From positions 62,001-126,000 of the forward strand of contig DATJHI010000036.1 of the NCBI GenBank assembly GCA_035493955.1: DNA of 64,000 bases, read 5' to 3'. Position 1 is the first letter of the stretch, and each line of letters starts with the position of its first letter. A program made the translations under genes and the position numbers. This document shows, in pieces, positions 9,795-18,578 of this stretch. Source of the DNA: NCED01 sp035493955. Its GTDB lineage: Bacteria > Pseudomonadota > Alphaproteobacteria > Caulobacterales > Caulobacteraceae. The notes under the pieces are model-generated. The model was not told where the DNA came from. It was given only the letters and a program-made list of their open reading frames with translations, and did not search any database.

Positions 9795-9865
9795 AGAGAC
9801 CAAATGGTTGGCGATCGCAAACGTTGCCGCTCACCTATAGAGGTGGGCGGCCGTTTATGGTCTCT
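9795..9865. repeat. Large nested inverted repeat between uppP and gltD
   Basis: The core hairpin spans 9819-9856. Its left arm is AAACG, a TT bulge, GCCGC, T and CACCT. The loop is ATAG, and the right arm is AGGTG, G, GCGGC and CGTTT, giving 16 paired positions with one G-T wobble. Outside it, AGAGACCA (9795-9802) pairs with TGGTCTCT (9858-9865). A direct repeat AATAGAGA lies just to the left (about 9774 and 9792). It could be an RNA leader structure for gltD or a complex operator. No T run follows it, so it is not a standard terminator. Confidence 0.7.
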
Positions 9866-9947
9866 GTAGTAGACCACATCCTTTGCTCTGCCCTGTGGAT
9901 GGTTTATATGCCCGCTTATCCAGTTCTGGGCGGAAGGGCGTGTTTCC

Positions 9948-11390
9948 ATGGCCGAGCGCATGCTGAAATTTGTCACGGTCTCACGGCAGACGCCGCAGAA
10001 GCGTGACGCTGACCACCGCCGTGGCGACTTTCATGAGGTCTATGCCGATTTCATCGACGCCAAAGCCAAGGAACAGTCATCGCGCTGCTCCCAATGCGGC
10101 ATTCCCTTCTGTCAGACCCACTGTCCGCTGCACAACAACATCCCCGACTGGCTGAGGATGACCGCCGAGGGCCGGATCGAGGAGGCCTACGAGCTGTCCT
10201 CGGCCACCTCGACCATGCCGGAGATATGCGGCCGCATCTGCCCGCAGGACCGGCTGTGCGAAGGCTCCTGCGTGATCGAGCAGTCCGGCTGGGGCACGGT
10301 CACCATCGGCTCGGTCGAGCGCTATATCACCGACAAGGCCTGGGAGATGGGCTGGGTGAAGCCGATCCGTCCGGTGCGCGAACGGCTCCAGTCCGTGGGC
10401 ATCGTCGGGGCGGGGCCCGCGGGACTGGCCGCCGCCGACAACCTGCGCGCCTTGGGCTATAAGGTGACGGTGTACGACCGCTATGACCGGGCGGGCGGGC
10501 TGCTCATCTATGGCATTCCCGGCTTCAAGCTGGAGAAGGACGTGGTCCAACGCCGCTCGACGCGGCTGGAAGAGGGCGGGGTCGAATTCCGTTCCAATTT
10601 CGAGGTGGGCCGCGACGCCTCCCTCGCCGACCTGCGCGCCCGCCACGACGCGGTGCTGATCGCCACCGGGGTCTACAAGCCCCGCGAACTGACCGCCCCG
10701 GGCGTCGGCTCGGCGGGGGTGGCCGAGGCGCTGGACTATCTGATCGCCTCCAACAGGACAGGCCTGGGCGATACGGTGGAGGCCTTCCAGTCCGGCGAAC
10801 TCGATGCGCGGGACAAGGACGTGGTGGTGGTCGGCGGCGGCGACACGGCCATGGACTGCGTCCGCACCGCCGTGCGCCAGGGCGCCAGGTCGGTGACGTG
10901 CCTTTATCGCCGCGACCGGGCCAACATGCCCGGCTCGATGCGCGAGGTCGCCAACGCCGAAGAAGAGGGCGTGGTGTTCGAATGGCTGGCCGCCCCCCGC
11001 GCCGTCCTGGGCGACGCCTCGGGCGTGACCGGGGTGCGGGCCGCACGCATGCGGCTCGGCCCTCCTGACGCCACCGGACGCCAGGCGCCGGAGGAGATCG
11101 AGGGCGCCGACTTCGAGCTGCCGGCCCAACTGGTGATCAAGGCCCTGGGGTTCGACCCGGAGAACCTGCCGGCCCTGTTCGGCGAACCCGAACTGAGGGT
11201 GTCCCGCTGGGGCACGCTCCGGGTCGACCTGAAGACCCAGATGACCAATCTGGACGGGGTGTTCGGGGCCGGCGACATCGTCCGCGGCGCCTCCCTGGTG
11301 GTGTGGGCGATCCGCGACGGCATGGACGCCGCGGCCGCGATCCACCGTCACATCCAGACCAAGGCCGCCGCCTCCCTGGCCGCGGAATAG
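9948..11390 (+). CDS. gltD: Glutamate synthase (NADPH) small subunit GltD
   Basis: Passes electrons from NADPH through FAD and iron-sulfur clusters to GltB. The N terminus holds cluster cysteines (SSRCSQCGIPFCQTHCPLH and ICGRICPQDRLCEGSC). The FAD site is GIVGAGPAGLAAADNL and the NADPH site is VVVVGGGDTAMDCVRTA. A GAGDIVRGASLVVWAI segment lies near the C terminus. The length of 480 residues is normal. A second ATG at 9960 is possible. gltB follows 31 bases later, so the two form an operon with gltD first. Confidence 0.97.
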   Translation: MAERMLKFVTVSRQTPQKRDADHRRGDFHEVYADFIDAKAKEQSSRCSQCGIPFCQTHCPLHNNIPDWLRMTAEGRIEEAYELSSATSTMPEICGRICPQDRLCEGSCVIEQSGWGTVTIGSVERYITDKAWEMGWVKPIRPVRERLQSVGIVGAGPAGLAAADNLRALGYKVTVYDRYDRAGGLLIYGIPGFKLEKDVVQRRSTRLEEGGVEFRSNFEVGRDASLADLRARHDAVLIATGVYKPRELTAPGVGSAGVAEALDYLIASNRTGLGDTVEAFQSGELDARDKDVVVVGGGDTAMDCVRTAVRQGARSVTCLYRRDRANMPGSMREVANAEEEGVVFEWLAAPRAVLGDASGVTGVRAARMRLGPPDATGRQAPEEIEGADFELPAQLVIKALGFDPENLPALFGEPELRVSRWGTLRVDLKTQMTNLDGVFGAGDIVRGASLVVWAIRDGMDAAAAIHRHIQTKAAASLAAE

Positions 11391-11421
11391 CCGCTTGTCT
11401 CTTCTCGAAAGGGCTTCTCCC

Positions 11422-14400
11422 ATGGCCGACGGCGCCCAAGACATCGATCGCTACCTCGCCAACCGCGAGACGCTGATCAAGGCCAACGCCTACGATCCGT
11501 CGTCCGAACGGGACGCCTGCGGGGTCGGCCTGGTGTGCGCCATCGACGGCAAGCCCCGCCGCGAGGTGGTGGACCTGGCGATCCGCGCCCTGAAGGCGGT
11601 GTGGCACCGGGGCGCGGTCGACGCCGACGGCAAGACCGGCGACGGGGCCGGCATACTGGTCGGCCTGCCGCAGGACTTCTTCGTCGCCCAGGTCCAGGGC
11701 GTCGGCCACACCGTGCGCCCAGGCGCCATCGCCGTTGGCCAGATCTTCCTGCCGCGCACCGATCCGGGGGCCCAGGAGGCCGCGCGGACCATCGTCGAAA
11801 GCGAGGTGCTGCGGTTCGGCTTCTACATCTACGGCTGGCGCCAGGTGCCGATGGACATCCGGGCCCTCGGCGAAAAAGCCGCCGCCACCCGGCCCGAGAT
11901 CGAGCAGATCATGCTGGGCGCCCCGCGCGGCCTGGAGGGCGAGGACCTTGAGCGCGCCCTGTTCCTGTGCCGCAAGCGGATCGAAAAGCGGGTGGCCGTC
12001 GCCAACCTGCCGGGCTTCTACATCTGCTCCCTGTCGGCCAAGTCGATCATCTACAAGGGCATGTTCCTCGCCCAGCACATCGACCAGTTCTACCCCGACC
12101 TGCAGGACGCGCGGTTCGTCAGCGCGGTGGCGATCTTCCACCAGCGCTATTCGACCAACACCTTCCCGGAATGGCGGCTGGCCCAGCCGTTCCGCATGCT
12201 CGCCCACAACGGCGAGATCAACACCCTGAAGGGCAACACCAACTGGATGAAGAGCCATGAGATCCGCATGGCCGCCCAGGCCTTCGGGGACCACGGCGAG
12301 GACGTGAAGCCGGTGATCCAGCCGGGGGGGTCCGATTCCGCGGCGCTGGACAACACCTTCGAGGTGCTGGTCCGGGCCGGCCGTCCAGCGCCTATGGTCA
12401 AGTGCCTGTTGATCCCGGAGGCCGCCGGCACGACCCAGAAGCCTTCGCACCAGGCGCTCTATGCCTATTGCAACGCGGTGATGGAGCCGTGGGACGGCCC
12501 GGCGGCGATATGCGCCACCGACGGGCGCTGGGTGGTGGCGGGCAAGGACCGCAACGGCCTCAGGCCCCTGCGCGTCGCCTATACCGACGACGGCCTGCTG
12601 ATCATGGGCTCCGAGGCCGGCATGACCGGCGTGGCCGAGAGCCGCATCACCGCCAAGGCGCACATCTCCCCCGGCCGGATGCTGGCGGTCGACCTGCTGG
12701 AGGGCCGCCTCTACGGCGAAGAGGAGATCATCGACTCCCTCGCCGAGGCCCATCCCTATACCGAGTGGCTGGGCAACATCGTCGACCTGGAAGAGCGGAT
12801 CGTCCCCGGCCCGGAGCCGCGCCGCTACGACCGCGAGGCCCTGACCCGCCGGCAGGTGGCCGCGGGCCTCAGTCTGGAGGAGATGGAGACCATCCTGGCC
12901 CCCATGGTCGAGGAGGCCAAGGAGGCGGTCGGCTCCATGGGCGACGACACCCCCTTGGCCGTGCTCTCCGAGCGCTACCGGCCACTGTCGCACTTCTTCC
13001 GGCAGAACTTCAGCCAGGTGACCAACCCGCCGATCGATCCCCTGCGGGAGTCGGGGGTGATGTCCCTGCGCACCCGGTTCAAGAACCTCGGCAACATCCT
13101 GGCCCAGGACGAGGCCCAGACCGACGTCTATGTGCTGGAGAGCCCGGTGCTCACCACCGGCATGTACGAGCGCATGCTGGCCTTCATCGGCGAAAAGTCG
13201 GTCGGGGTGATCGACTGCACCATGCCGCTGCCTGAGCCGGGGGCGCTCCCCGGCGAGACCCTGCGCGTCCACATGGACCGGATCCGGGCCGAGGCCGAGG
13301 AGGCGGCCCTGCGCGGCTGCAGCCAGATCGTCCTGTCCGACACCGCCTCGGGGCCCGAGCGCGCCGCCCTGCCCATGGTGCTGGCCACCGGCGGGGTGCA
13401 CAGCCATCTGGTCGCTCGCGGCCTGCGCTCCTACGTCTCGATCATCGTCCGTTCGGCCGAGTGCCTCGACACCCACGGCTTCGCGGTGCTGATCGGGGTC
13501 GGCGCCACCGCGGTCAACGCCTATCTGGCCCAGGAAAGCTTCCAGGACCGGTTGGAGCGGGGCCTGCTGGGCGACGCAACCCTGGAGGAGGTCTGCGCCA
13601 ACTTCCGAACCGCCATCGCCGGCGGCCTGTTGAAGATCATCTCCAAGATGGGGATTTCGGTGATCGCCTCTTACCGGGGCGGCTACAACTTCGAGGCGGT
13701 GGGGCTCTCCCGCGCCCTGGTGGCCGAGTTCTTCCCCGGCATGCCCTCGCGCATCTCCGGCATCGGCCTGGCCGGCATCGAGCAGAAGGCGGTGGAGATC
13801 CATCGGCGCGGCTGGGACGCCGCTGCGATCACCCTGCCGGTGGGCGGACTCTACAAGGCGCGGCGGGCCGGGGAGGCCCACGCCTTCGAAGCGAAGATGA
13901 TCCACACCCTGCAGACCGCCTGCGACACCGGTCAGTACGACATCTACAAGGCGTTCTCGAAGGGCATGCGCGGCCTGCCCACCATCCAGCTGCGCGACCT
14001 TCTGGACTTCAAGCCGGATCGCGCGCCGGTCGAGCTCGACGAGGTCGAGAGCGTCAACGAGATCCGCAAGCGTTTCAACACCCCGGGCATGAGCCTGGGC
14101 GCGCTCAGTCCCGAGGCGCACGGGGCGCTCAACATCGCCATGAACCGGATCGGGGCCAAGAGCGTCTCCGGCGAGGGCGGCGAGGACAGCGCCCGCTACA
14201 AGCCTCTTCCCAACGGCGACAACCCCAACTCGGCGGTCAAGCAGGTGGGCTCGGGCCGGTTCGGGGTCACGGCCGAATATCTGAACCAGTGCCGCGAGAT
14301 CGAGATCAAGGTCAGCCAGGGCGCCAAGCCCGGCGAGGGCGGGCAACTTCCTGGGTTTAAGGTGACGGAGCTGATTGCACGGCTGCGCCACTCGACGCCG

Positions 14401-15957
14401 GGGGTGACGCTGATCTCCCCGCCGCCGCACCACGACATCTATTCGATCGAGGACCTCGCCCAGCTCATCTACGACCTGAAGCAGATCAATCCCGACGCGC
14501 GGGTGTGCGTGAAGCTGGTGTCCATGACCGGCATCGGGGCGATCGCGGCAGGAGTGGCGAAAGCCAAGGCGGACGTGATCCTGATTTCGGGCCACGTCGG
14601 CGGCACGGGCGCCTCGGCCCAGAGTTCGATCAAATACGCCGGCGGCCCGTGGGAGATGGGGCTGTCCGAAGCCAATCAGGTGCTGACGCTGAACAACCTG
14701 CGCCAGACCGTGACCCTGCGCGCCGACGGCGGCATGCGGACCGGCCGCGACATCGTCATCGCCGCCATGCTGGGGGCGGAGGAGTTCGGCATCGGCACCG
14801 CCTCGCTGATCGCCATGGGCTGCATCATGGTGCGCCAGTGCCACTCCAACACCTGCCCGGTGGGAGTGTGCTCCCAGGATGAGCGTCTGCGGGCCAAGTT
14901 CACCGGCACGCCGGAGAAGGTGATCAACCTGTTCTCCTTCATCGCCGAGGAGGTGCGCGAGATCCTGGCCGAGCTGGGCTTCCGCTCCCTGCGAGACATC
15001 GTCGGTCGGACCGACCTTCTGGCCCAGGTGTCGCGGGGCGGCGAACACCTCGACGACCTCGACCTCAACCCCCTCCTGGTCCACGTCGATCCGGGGAGCC
15101 AGGCGCCCTATTGCACGGTGGAGGGCCGCAATGCGGTGCCGCCGACCCTTGACCAGGACATCGTCCGCGACGCCGCCCCCCTGCTGGAGCGGGGGGAGAA
15201 GATGCAGCTGACCTATACGGTGCGGAACACCGCCCGCGCCATCGGCAGCCGGATCTCCTCCCACATCGTGCGCAAGTACGGTCCGACGGGCCTGGCCGCC
15301 GGCCACCTGACCGTGCAGCTGAAGGGTTCGGCGGGGCAAAGCCTCGGCGCCTTCGCGGTCCAGGGCCTGCGCCTGGAGGTGACCGGCGAAGCCAATGACT
15401 ATGTCGGCAAGGGCCTGTCGGGGGCGACCATCGTCATCCGGCCCTCGTTGCACCTGGCGGCGCCGGAGGCCAACGCCCTGATCGGCAACACCTGCCTTTA
15501 CGGCGCCACCTCCGGCCGGCTGTTCGCGGCCGGCCGGGCGGCGGAGCGGTTCGCCGTGCGCAACTCGGGGGCGACCACGGTAGTGGAAGGCTGCGGCGCC
15601 AACGGCTGCGAATACATGACCGGCGGGACCGCGGTGATCCTGGGGCCCGTGGGCCAGAACTTCGCCGCCGGCATGACCGGGGGCATGGCCTATGTGCTCG
15701 ACCTGCACGACCGCTTCGACGCCATGGTGAACCGCGAGAGCGTGGTGGCGAACCGGCTGGCCTCTCCCTACTGGGAGGCCGAGCTGCGCGGGCTGGTGGC
15801 CGAGCATGCGCGGGAGACCGGCTCGCGCTTCGCCGCCGATCTGCTGCGCGACTGGGACCGGGTGCGCGACTCCTTCTGGCAGGTGTGCCCGAAGGAGATG
15901 CTCGGACGGCTGACGCATCCGCTGGAGGAGGCGGCTGCGGAAGAAGAGCGGGCCTGA
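11422..15957 (+). CDS. gltB: Glutamate synthase large subunit GltB
   Basis: Makes two glutamates from glutamine and 2-oxoglutarate. From the ATG at 11422 it has 1511 residues: an N-terminal type II amidotransferase, a central domain, an FMN-binding synthase domain and a C-terminal beta-helix. The nucleophile is Cys33 in ERDACGVGL, so a 32-residue propeptide should be removed. Cluster ligands are in MVRQCHSNTCPVGVC, and the synthase part contains AKPGEGGQLPGFKV. A TTG upstream at 11395 is in frame, but the ATG has a better ribosome site (AAAGG). Confidence 0.97.
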   Translation: MADGAQDIDRYLANRETLIKANAYDPSSERDACGVGLVCAIDGKPRREVVDLAIRALKAVWHRGAVDADGKTGDGAGILVGLPQDFFVAQVQGVGHTVRPGAIAVGQIFLPRTDPGAQEAARTIVESEVLRFGFYIYGWRQVPMDIRALGEKAAATRPEIEQIMLGAPRGLEGEDLERALFLCRKRIEKRVAVANLPGFYICSLSAKSIIYKGMFLAQHIDQFYPDLQDARFVSAVAIFHQRYSTNTFPEWRLAQPFRMLAHNGEINTLKGNTNWMKSHEIRMAAQAFGDHGEDVKPVIQPGGSDSAALDNTFEVLVRAGRPAPMVKCLLIPEAAGTTQKPSHQALYAYCNAVMEPWDGPAAICATDGRWVVAGKDRNGLRPLRVAYTDDGLLIMGSEAGMTGVAESRITAKAHISPGRMLAVDLLEGRLYGEEEIIDSLAEAHPYTEWLGNIVDLEERIVPGPEPRRYDREALTRRQVAAGLSLEEMETILAPMVEEAKEAVGSMGDDTPLAVLSERYRPLSHFFRQNFSQVTNPPIDPLRESGVMSLRTRFKNLGNILAQDEAQTDVYVLESPVLTTGMYERMLAFIGEKSVGVIDCTMPLPEPGALPGETLRVHMDRIRAEAEEAALRGCSQIVLSDTASGPERAALPMVLATGGVHSHLVARGLRSYVSIIVRSAECLDTHGFAVLIGVGATAVNAYLAQESFQDRLERGLLGDATLEEVCANFRTAIAGGLLKIISKMGISVIASYRGGYNFEAVGLSRALVAEFFPGMPSRISGIGLAGIEQKAVEIHRRGWDAAAITLPVGGLYKARRAGEAHAFEAKMIHTLQTACDTGQYDIYKAFSKGMRGLPTIQLRDLLDFKPDRAPVELDEVESVNEIRKRFNTPGMSLGALSPEAHGALNIAMNRIGAKSVSGEGGEDSARYKPLPNGDNPNSAVKQVGSGRFGVTAEYLNQCREIEIKVSQGAKPGEGGQLPGFKVTELIARLRHSTPGVTLISPPPHHDIYSIEDLAQLIYDLKQINPDARVCVKLVSMTGIGAIAAGVAKAKADVILISGHVGGTGASAQSSIKYAGGPWEMGLSEANQVLTLNNLRQTVTLRADGGMRTGRDIVIAAMLGAEEFGIGTASLIAMGCIMVRQCHSNTCPVGVCSQDERLRAKFTGTPEKVINLFSFIAEEVREILAELGFRSLRDIVGRTDLLAQVSRGGEHLDDLDLNPLLVHVDPGSQAPYCTVEGRNAVPPTLDQDIVRDAAPLLERGEKMQLTYTVRNTARAIGSRISSHIVRKYGPTGLAAGHLTVQLKGSAGQSLGAFAVQGLRLEVTGEANDYVGKGLSGATIVIRPSLHLAAPEANALIGNTCLYGATSGRLFAAGRAAERFAVRNSGATTVVEGCGANGCEYMTGGTAVILGPVGQNFAAGMTGGMAYVLDLHDRFDAMVNRESVVANRLASPYWEAELRGLVAEHARETGSRFAADLLRDWDRVRDSFWQVCPKEMLGRLTHPLEEAAAEEERA

Positions 15958-15982
15958 CGGGTCCCTGCGACGGCCGGGCGGC

Positions 15983-16723
15983 TCAGCCGGCGCAGGCTGG
16001 GCAATCCGGGTCGGGGCCGATGCGCACGGTGCGGGTTTCGGCGGCCAGGGCGTCGTAGATCAGCAGCCGGCCGGCCAGGGGGTCGCCCGCGCCGGCGATC
16101 ACCTTCACCGCCTCCAGGGCCATCATCGCCCCGATCACTCCGGCCAGGGCTCCGATCACCCCCACCGCCGCGCAGGTCTCGGCCTCCGGAGGGACCTCGG
16201 GCACCAGGCAGCGATAGCAGGGCCTAGCGGTGAACACCCCGACCTGGCCGGTCCAACGGCCGATGGCCCCGGAGACCAGGGGCGTTCCCGCCCGCACGCA
16301 GGCGTCGGACACCGCGAACCGGGTAGCGAAATCGTCGGTCCCGTCCAGCACCAGGTCATAGCCGGCGACGATGGTCCCGGCATTGTCGCCGTCCAGCCGG
16401 ACGGGATGGGCTTCGACCTGGACATGGGGGTTGAGCCGCTGCAGGCGATCGGCGGCGGCGTCGACCTTTCCGCGGCCGATGTCGGCGGTGGAATACAGCA
16501 CCTGGCGCTGCAGGTTGGACAGGCCGACCGTATCTGGATCGACCAGGCCCAGCACCCCGAGCCCGGCCGCGGCCAGATAGAGGGCCGCCGGCGCGCCGAG
16601 TCCGCCGGCTCCCACGATCAACACCCGCGCCGCCGAAAGCCTCTGCTGTCCCGGCCCGCCGATCTCGCGCAGCACCAGGTGGCGCGCATAGCGCTCGACC
16701 TCTTCGTCGGAAAATCCGGCCAT
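15983..16723 (-). CDS. ThiF/MoeB-family adenylyltransferase
   Basis: E1-like enzyme that adenylates the C terminus of a sulfur-carrier protein, such as MoaD or ThiS. The 246 residues include the ATP loop GAGGLGAPAALYLAAAGLG, the catalytic segment LSNLQRQVLYSTADIGRGKVD, and two zinc CxxC pairs (CYRCLVPE near 170 and CPACAG at the C terminus). No rhodanese domain is attached. It is convergent with gltB. MoeB and ThiF cannot be told apart by eye and there is no moa or thi neighbour, so no symbol is given. Confidence 0.88.
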   Translation of the reverse strand: MAGFSDEEVERYARHLVLREIGGPGQQRLSAARVLIVGAGGLGAPAALYLAAAGLGVLGLVDPDTVGLSNLQRQVLYSTADIGRGKVDAAADRLQRLNPHVQVEAHPVRLDGDNAGTIVAGYDLVLDGTDDFATRFAVSDACVRAGTPLVSGAIGRWTGQVGVFTARPCYRCLVPEVPPEAETCAAVGVIGALAGVIGAMMALEAVKVIAGAGDPLAGRLLIYDALAAETRTVRIGPDPDCPACAG

Positions 16724-16764
16724 GGGACTGGGCTACTCCCGGAGCCTGGATTTGTCATGACCGT

Positions 16765-17238
16765 TTAAGGGCCGTGCCGCTCCGCCCGGGCCGCGGCGAT
16801 GGCGCGGTTCAGGGCGTCGGCGAAACCGGCGCGCTCGGCGGGACTGAGCCGGTCGCCTACGGTGATCGATCGCCCCGACAGGCGAAGCTCCACCCGCGCG
16901 TGGGGATCGCCCGCATCCTCGAGCGCTACGCTGGTGAAGGCGGTCGGCGAACGCCACACGGTCCTGCTCTGGCGCTCCACCTCGATGCGCTCGGCCGAGA
17001 CCCGCACCCGTTCGGCCCGCCGGGCTCGCCGATTGGAGACGTGGAAGGCCAGGCCCACGCCCAGGACATCGAGTCCGAGGAAGATCGGCACCGGGAAGGC
17101 GCCGATGACCAGCATGAACAGGGCGATGACCAGGTTGTAGCCGACCATCGCCCCCATCAGGATGGCGAAGCCGCGCTTCGACAGCGAACGGTTGGGCGTG
17201 ATCACCGCGTCCATGTAGAGCTGGCCGGACTGGCTCAT
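16765..17238 (-). CDS. DUF2244 family membrane protein
   Basis: A predicted integral membrane protein of 157 residues from the Met in MSQSGQLYMDAVITPNRSLS. The DUF2244 start (A/V-I-TPNRSLSKRGFAILM) is clear. Two membrane helices follow (about 20-62), then a soluble part of about 90 residues containing VSAERIEVERQSRTVWRSP. The function of the family is not known. A longer in-frame start reaches into the divergent nth gene and is unlikely. The start codon lies in the same CATG that gives nth a possible ATG. Confidence 0.85.
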   Translation of the reverse strand: MSQSGQLYMDAVITPNRSLSKRGFAILMGAMVGYNLVIALFMLVIGAFPVPIFLGLDVLGVGLAFHVSNRRARRAERVRVSAERIEVERQSRTVWRSPTAFTSVALEDAGDPHARVELRLSGRSITVGDRLSPAERAGFADALNRAIAAARAERHGP

Positions 17239-17248
17239 GCCATCCACT

Positions 17249-17953
17249 ATGGACCCCGACGCCCCACCGATGAAGACCGCGACCGCGCCCAAAAGACCCG
17301 TCCGCCTGTCCGCCGCCGAAAAGGCGCGTATCGCCGAACTGTTCTCCCGTTGGGAGGCCCTTGAGCCCAATCCCAAGACCGAACTCAATTACGTCAGCCC
17401 CTACACCCTGATGACGGCCGTGGCCCTGTCGGCCCAGGCCACCGACGTCGGCGTCAACAAGGCGACCGAAAGGTTGTTCGCCGAGGCGGACACGCCTGAG
17501 GCCATGCTGGACCTGGGCGAAGCGCGGCTGACCGAGTTGATCAAGACCATCGGCCTCTATCGCACCAAGGCCAAAAACGTCATGGCCACCGCCCGCATCC
17601 TGGTCGACCAGTACGGGGGCGAAACGCCCCTGAACCGGGAGGCGCTGCAATCCCTGCCGGGGGTTGGGCGCAAGACCGCCAGCGTGGTCCTGAACGAGCT
17701 CGGGATCGAGCCGGCCATCGCCGTCGACACCCACGTCTTCAGGGTCTCTCACCGGCTGAAACTGTCCGACGCCCCGACTCCCGACGGGGTCGAGGCCGAG
17801 CTGATGGCCAAGGTCCCGGAGCGCTGGCGCACCCGCGCCCACCACTGGCTGATCCTGCACGGTCGTTACATCTGCGTGGCGCGGCGGCCGAAATGCGAGA
17901 TCTGCCCGGTGGCCGACCTCTGCCCGTCGCGGGCGCTGTTCGTCGGGGTGTGA
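17249..17953 (+). CDS. nth: Endonuclease III
   Basis: Base-excision repair glycosylase/AP lyase for oxidised pyrimidines. The helix-hairpin-helix is LPGVGRKTASVVL with the catalytic Lys. The conserved Asp is in AVDTHVFRVSHR, and the C-terminal 4Fe-4S loop is C-x6-C-x2-C-x5-C (CVARRPKCEICPVADLC). The ATG at 17249 gives 234 residues; those at 17237 and 17270 are also possible, since none has a strong ribosome site. Its 5' end abuts the DUF2244 start, so each promoter must lie inside the other gene. Confidence 0.95.
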   Translation: MDPDAPPMKTATAPKRPVRLSAAEKARIAELFSRWEALEPNPKTELNYVSPYTLMTAVALSAQATDVGVNKATERLFAEADTPEAMLDLGEARLTELIKTIGLYRTKAKNVMATARILVDQYGGETPLNREALQSLPGVGRKTASVVLNELGIEPAIAVDTHVFRVSHRLKLSDAPTPDGVEAELMAKVPERWRTRAHHWLILHGRYICVARRPKCEICPVADLCPSRALFVGV

Positions 17954-17957
17954 GGCG

Positions 17958-18578
17958 CTATCGCAGCAGGCGGACCGCCGCCACCGCCTTGACCGCGCGG
18001 GCGTGGACCTGCTCGGCGGTGAAGCCGGGCTTGTAGAGGTCCGACCCGAGGCCGAACCCGCGGGCGCCGGCCTCCCACCAGACCGCCATGTCCTTGGGCC
18101 CGATCCCGCCCACCGGCTGCACCACCGCCTCCGGCGGCAGCACCGCCGACAGCGCCTTCAGGTGTCCGGGACCATAGGTGGAGGCCGGGAACAGCTTGAG
18201 GTACTTGGCGCCGGCCTCGATCGCGGCGAAGGCCTCGGTGGCGCTGGCGAAGCCGGGCATGGGCGCCAGTCCCCGTTCCACCGCCCGGCGGATCACCCCG
18301 GCGTCGGTGTTGGGCGACACCACCAGCCGTCCGCCAGCCTGGGCCACCGCATCCACCGCCCCTGGACGCAGCACTGTTCCCGCGCCATGCACCAGCCGGG
18401 CTTCGTAGGCTTTGAGGCGGGAAATGCTCTCCAGCGGGTCGGGGGAATTCAGCGGCACCTCCACCACCCGGATTCCCGCCGCGTGCAGGGCATCGGCGAT
18501 GGCGAGAATCTCCTCGGGACGGACCCCGCGCAGGATGGCCACCAGCGGGGTCTCGCCCAGGGCGTCTTCCAGCTTCAT
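17958..18578 (-). CDS. dgoA: 2-dehydro-3-deoxy-6-phosphogalactonate aldolase
   Basis: Class I aldolase that splits KDPGal to pyruvate and glyceraldehyde 3-phosphate, in the DeLey-Doudoroff route. The 206 residues contain the catalytic Glu in RVVEVPLNSPDPLESI and the Schiff-base Lys in AKYLKLFPASTYGPGHLKAL; the MKLEDALGETPLVAILRG start is typical. It overlaps dgoK by four bases (ATGA), and that pairing favours KDPGal over KDPG as substrate. No galactonate transporter, dehydratase or regulator lies nearby. Confidence 0.9.
   Translation of the reverse strand: MKLEDALGETPLVAILRGVRPEEILAIADALHAAGIRVVEVPLNSPDPLESISRLKAYEARLVHGAGTVLRPGAVDAVAQAGGRLVVSPNTDAGVIRRAVERGLAPMPGFASATEAFAAIEAGAKYLKLFPASTYGPGHLKALSAVLPPEAVVQPVGGIGPKDMAVWWEAGARGFGLGSDLYKPGFTAEQVHARAVKAVAAVRLLR

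Noticed and set aside
9806..9828. Sigma-54 promoter upstream of gltD (TTGGC ... TTGC)
   Set aside because: The GG and GC are 16 bases apart; sigma-54 promoters need 12.
11137..15918. Very long reading frame opposite gltB
   Set aside because: It is a shadow of gltB caused by high GC content. Its product is rich in His, Gly and Arg without any domain.
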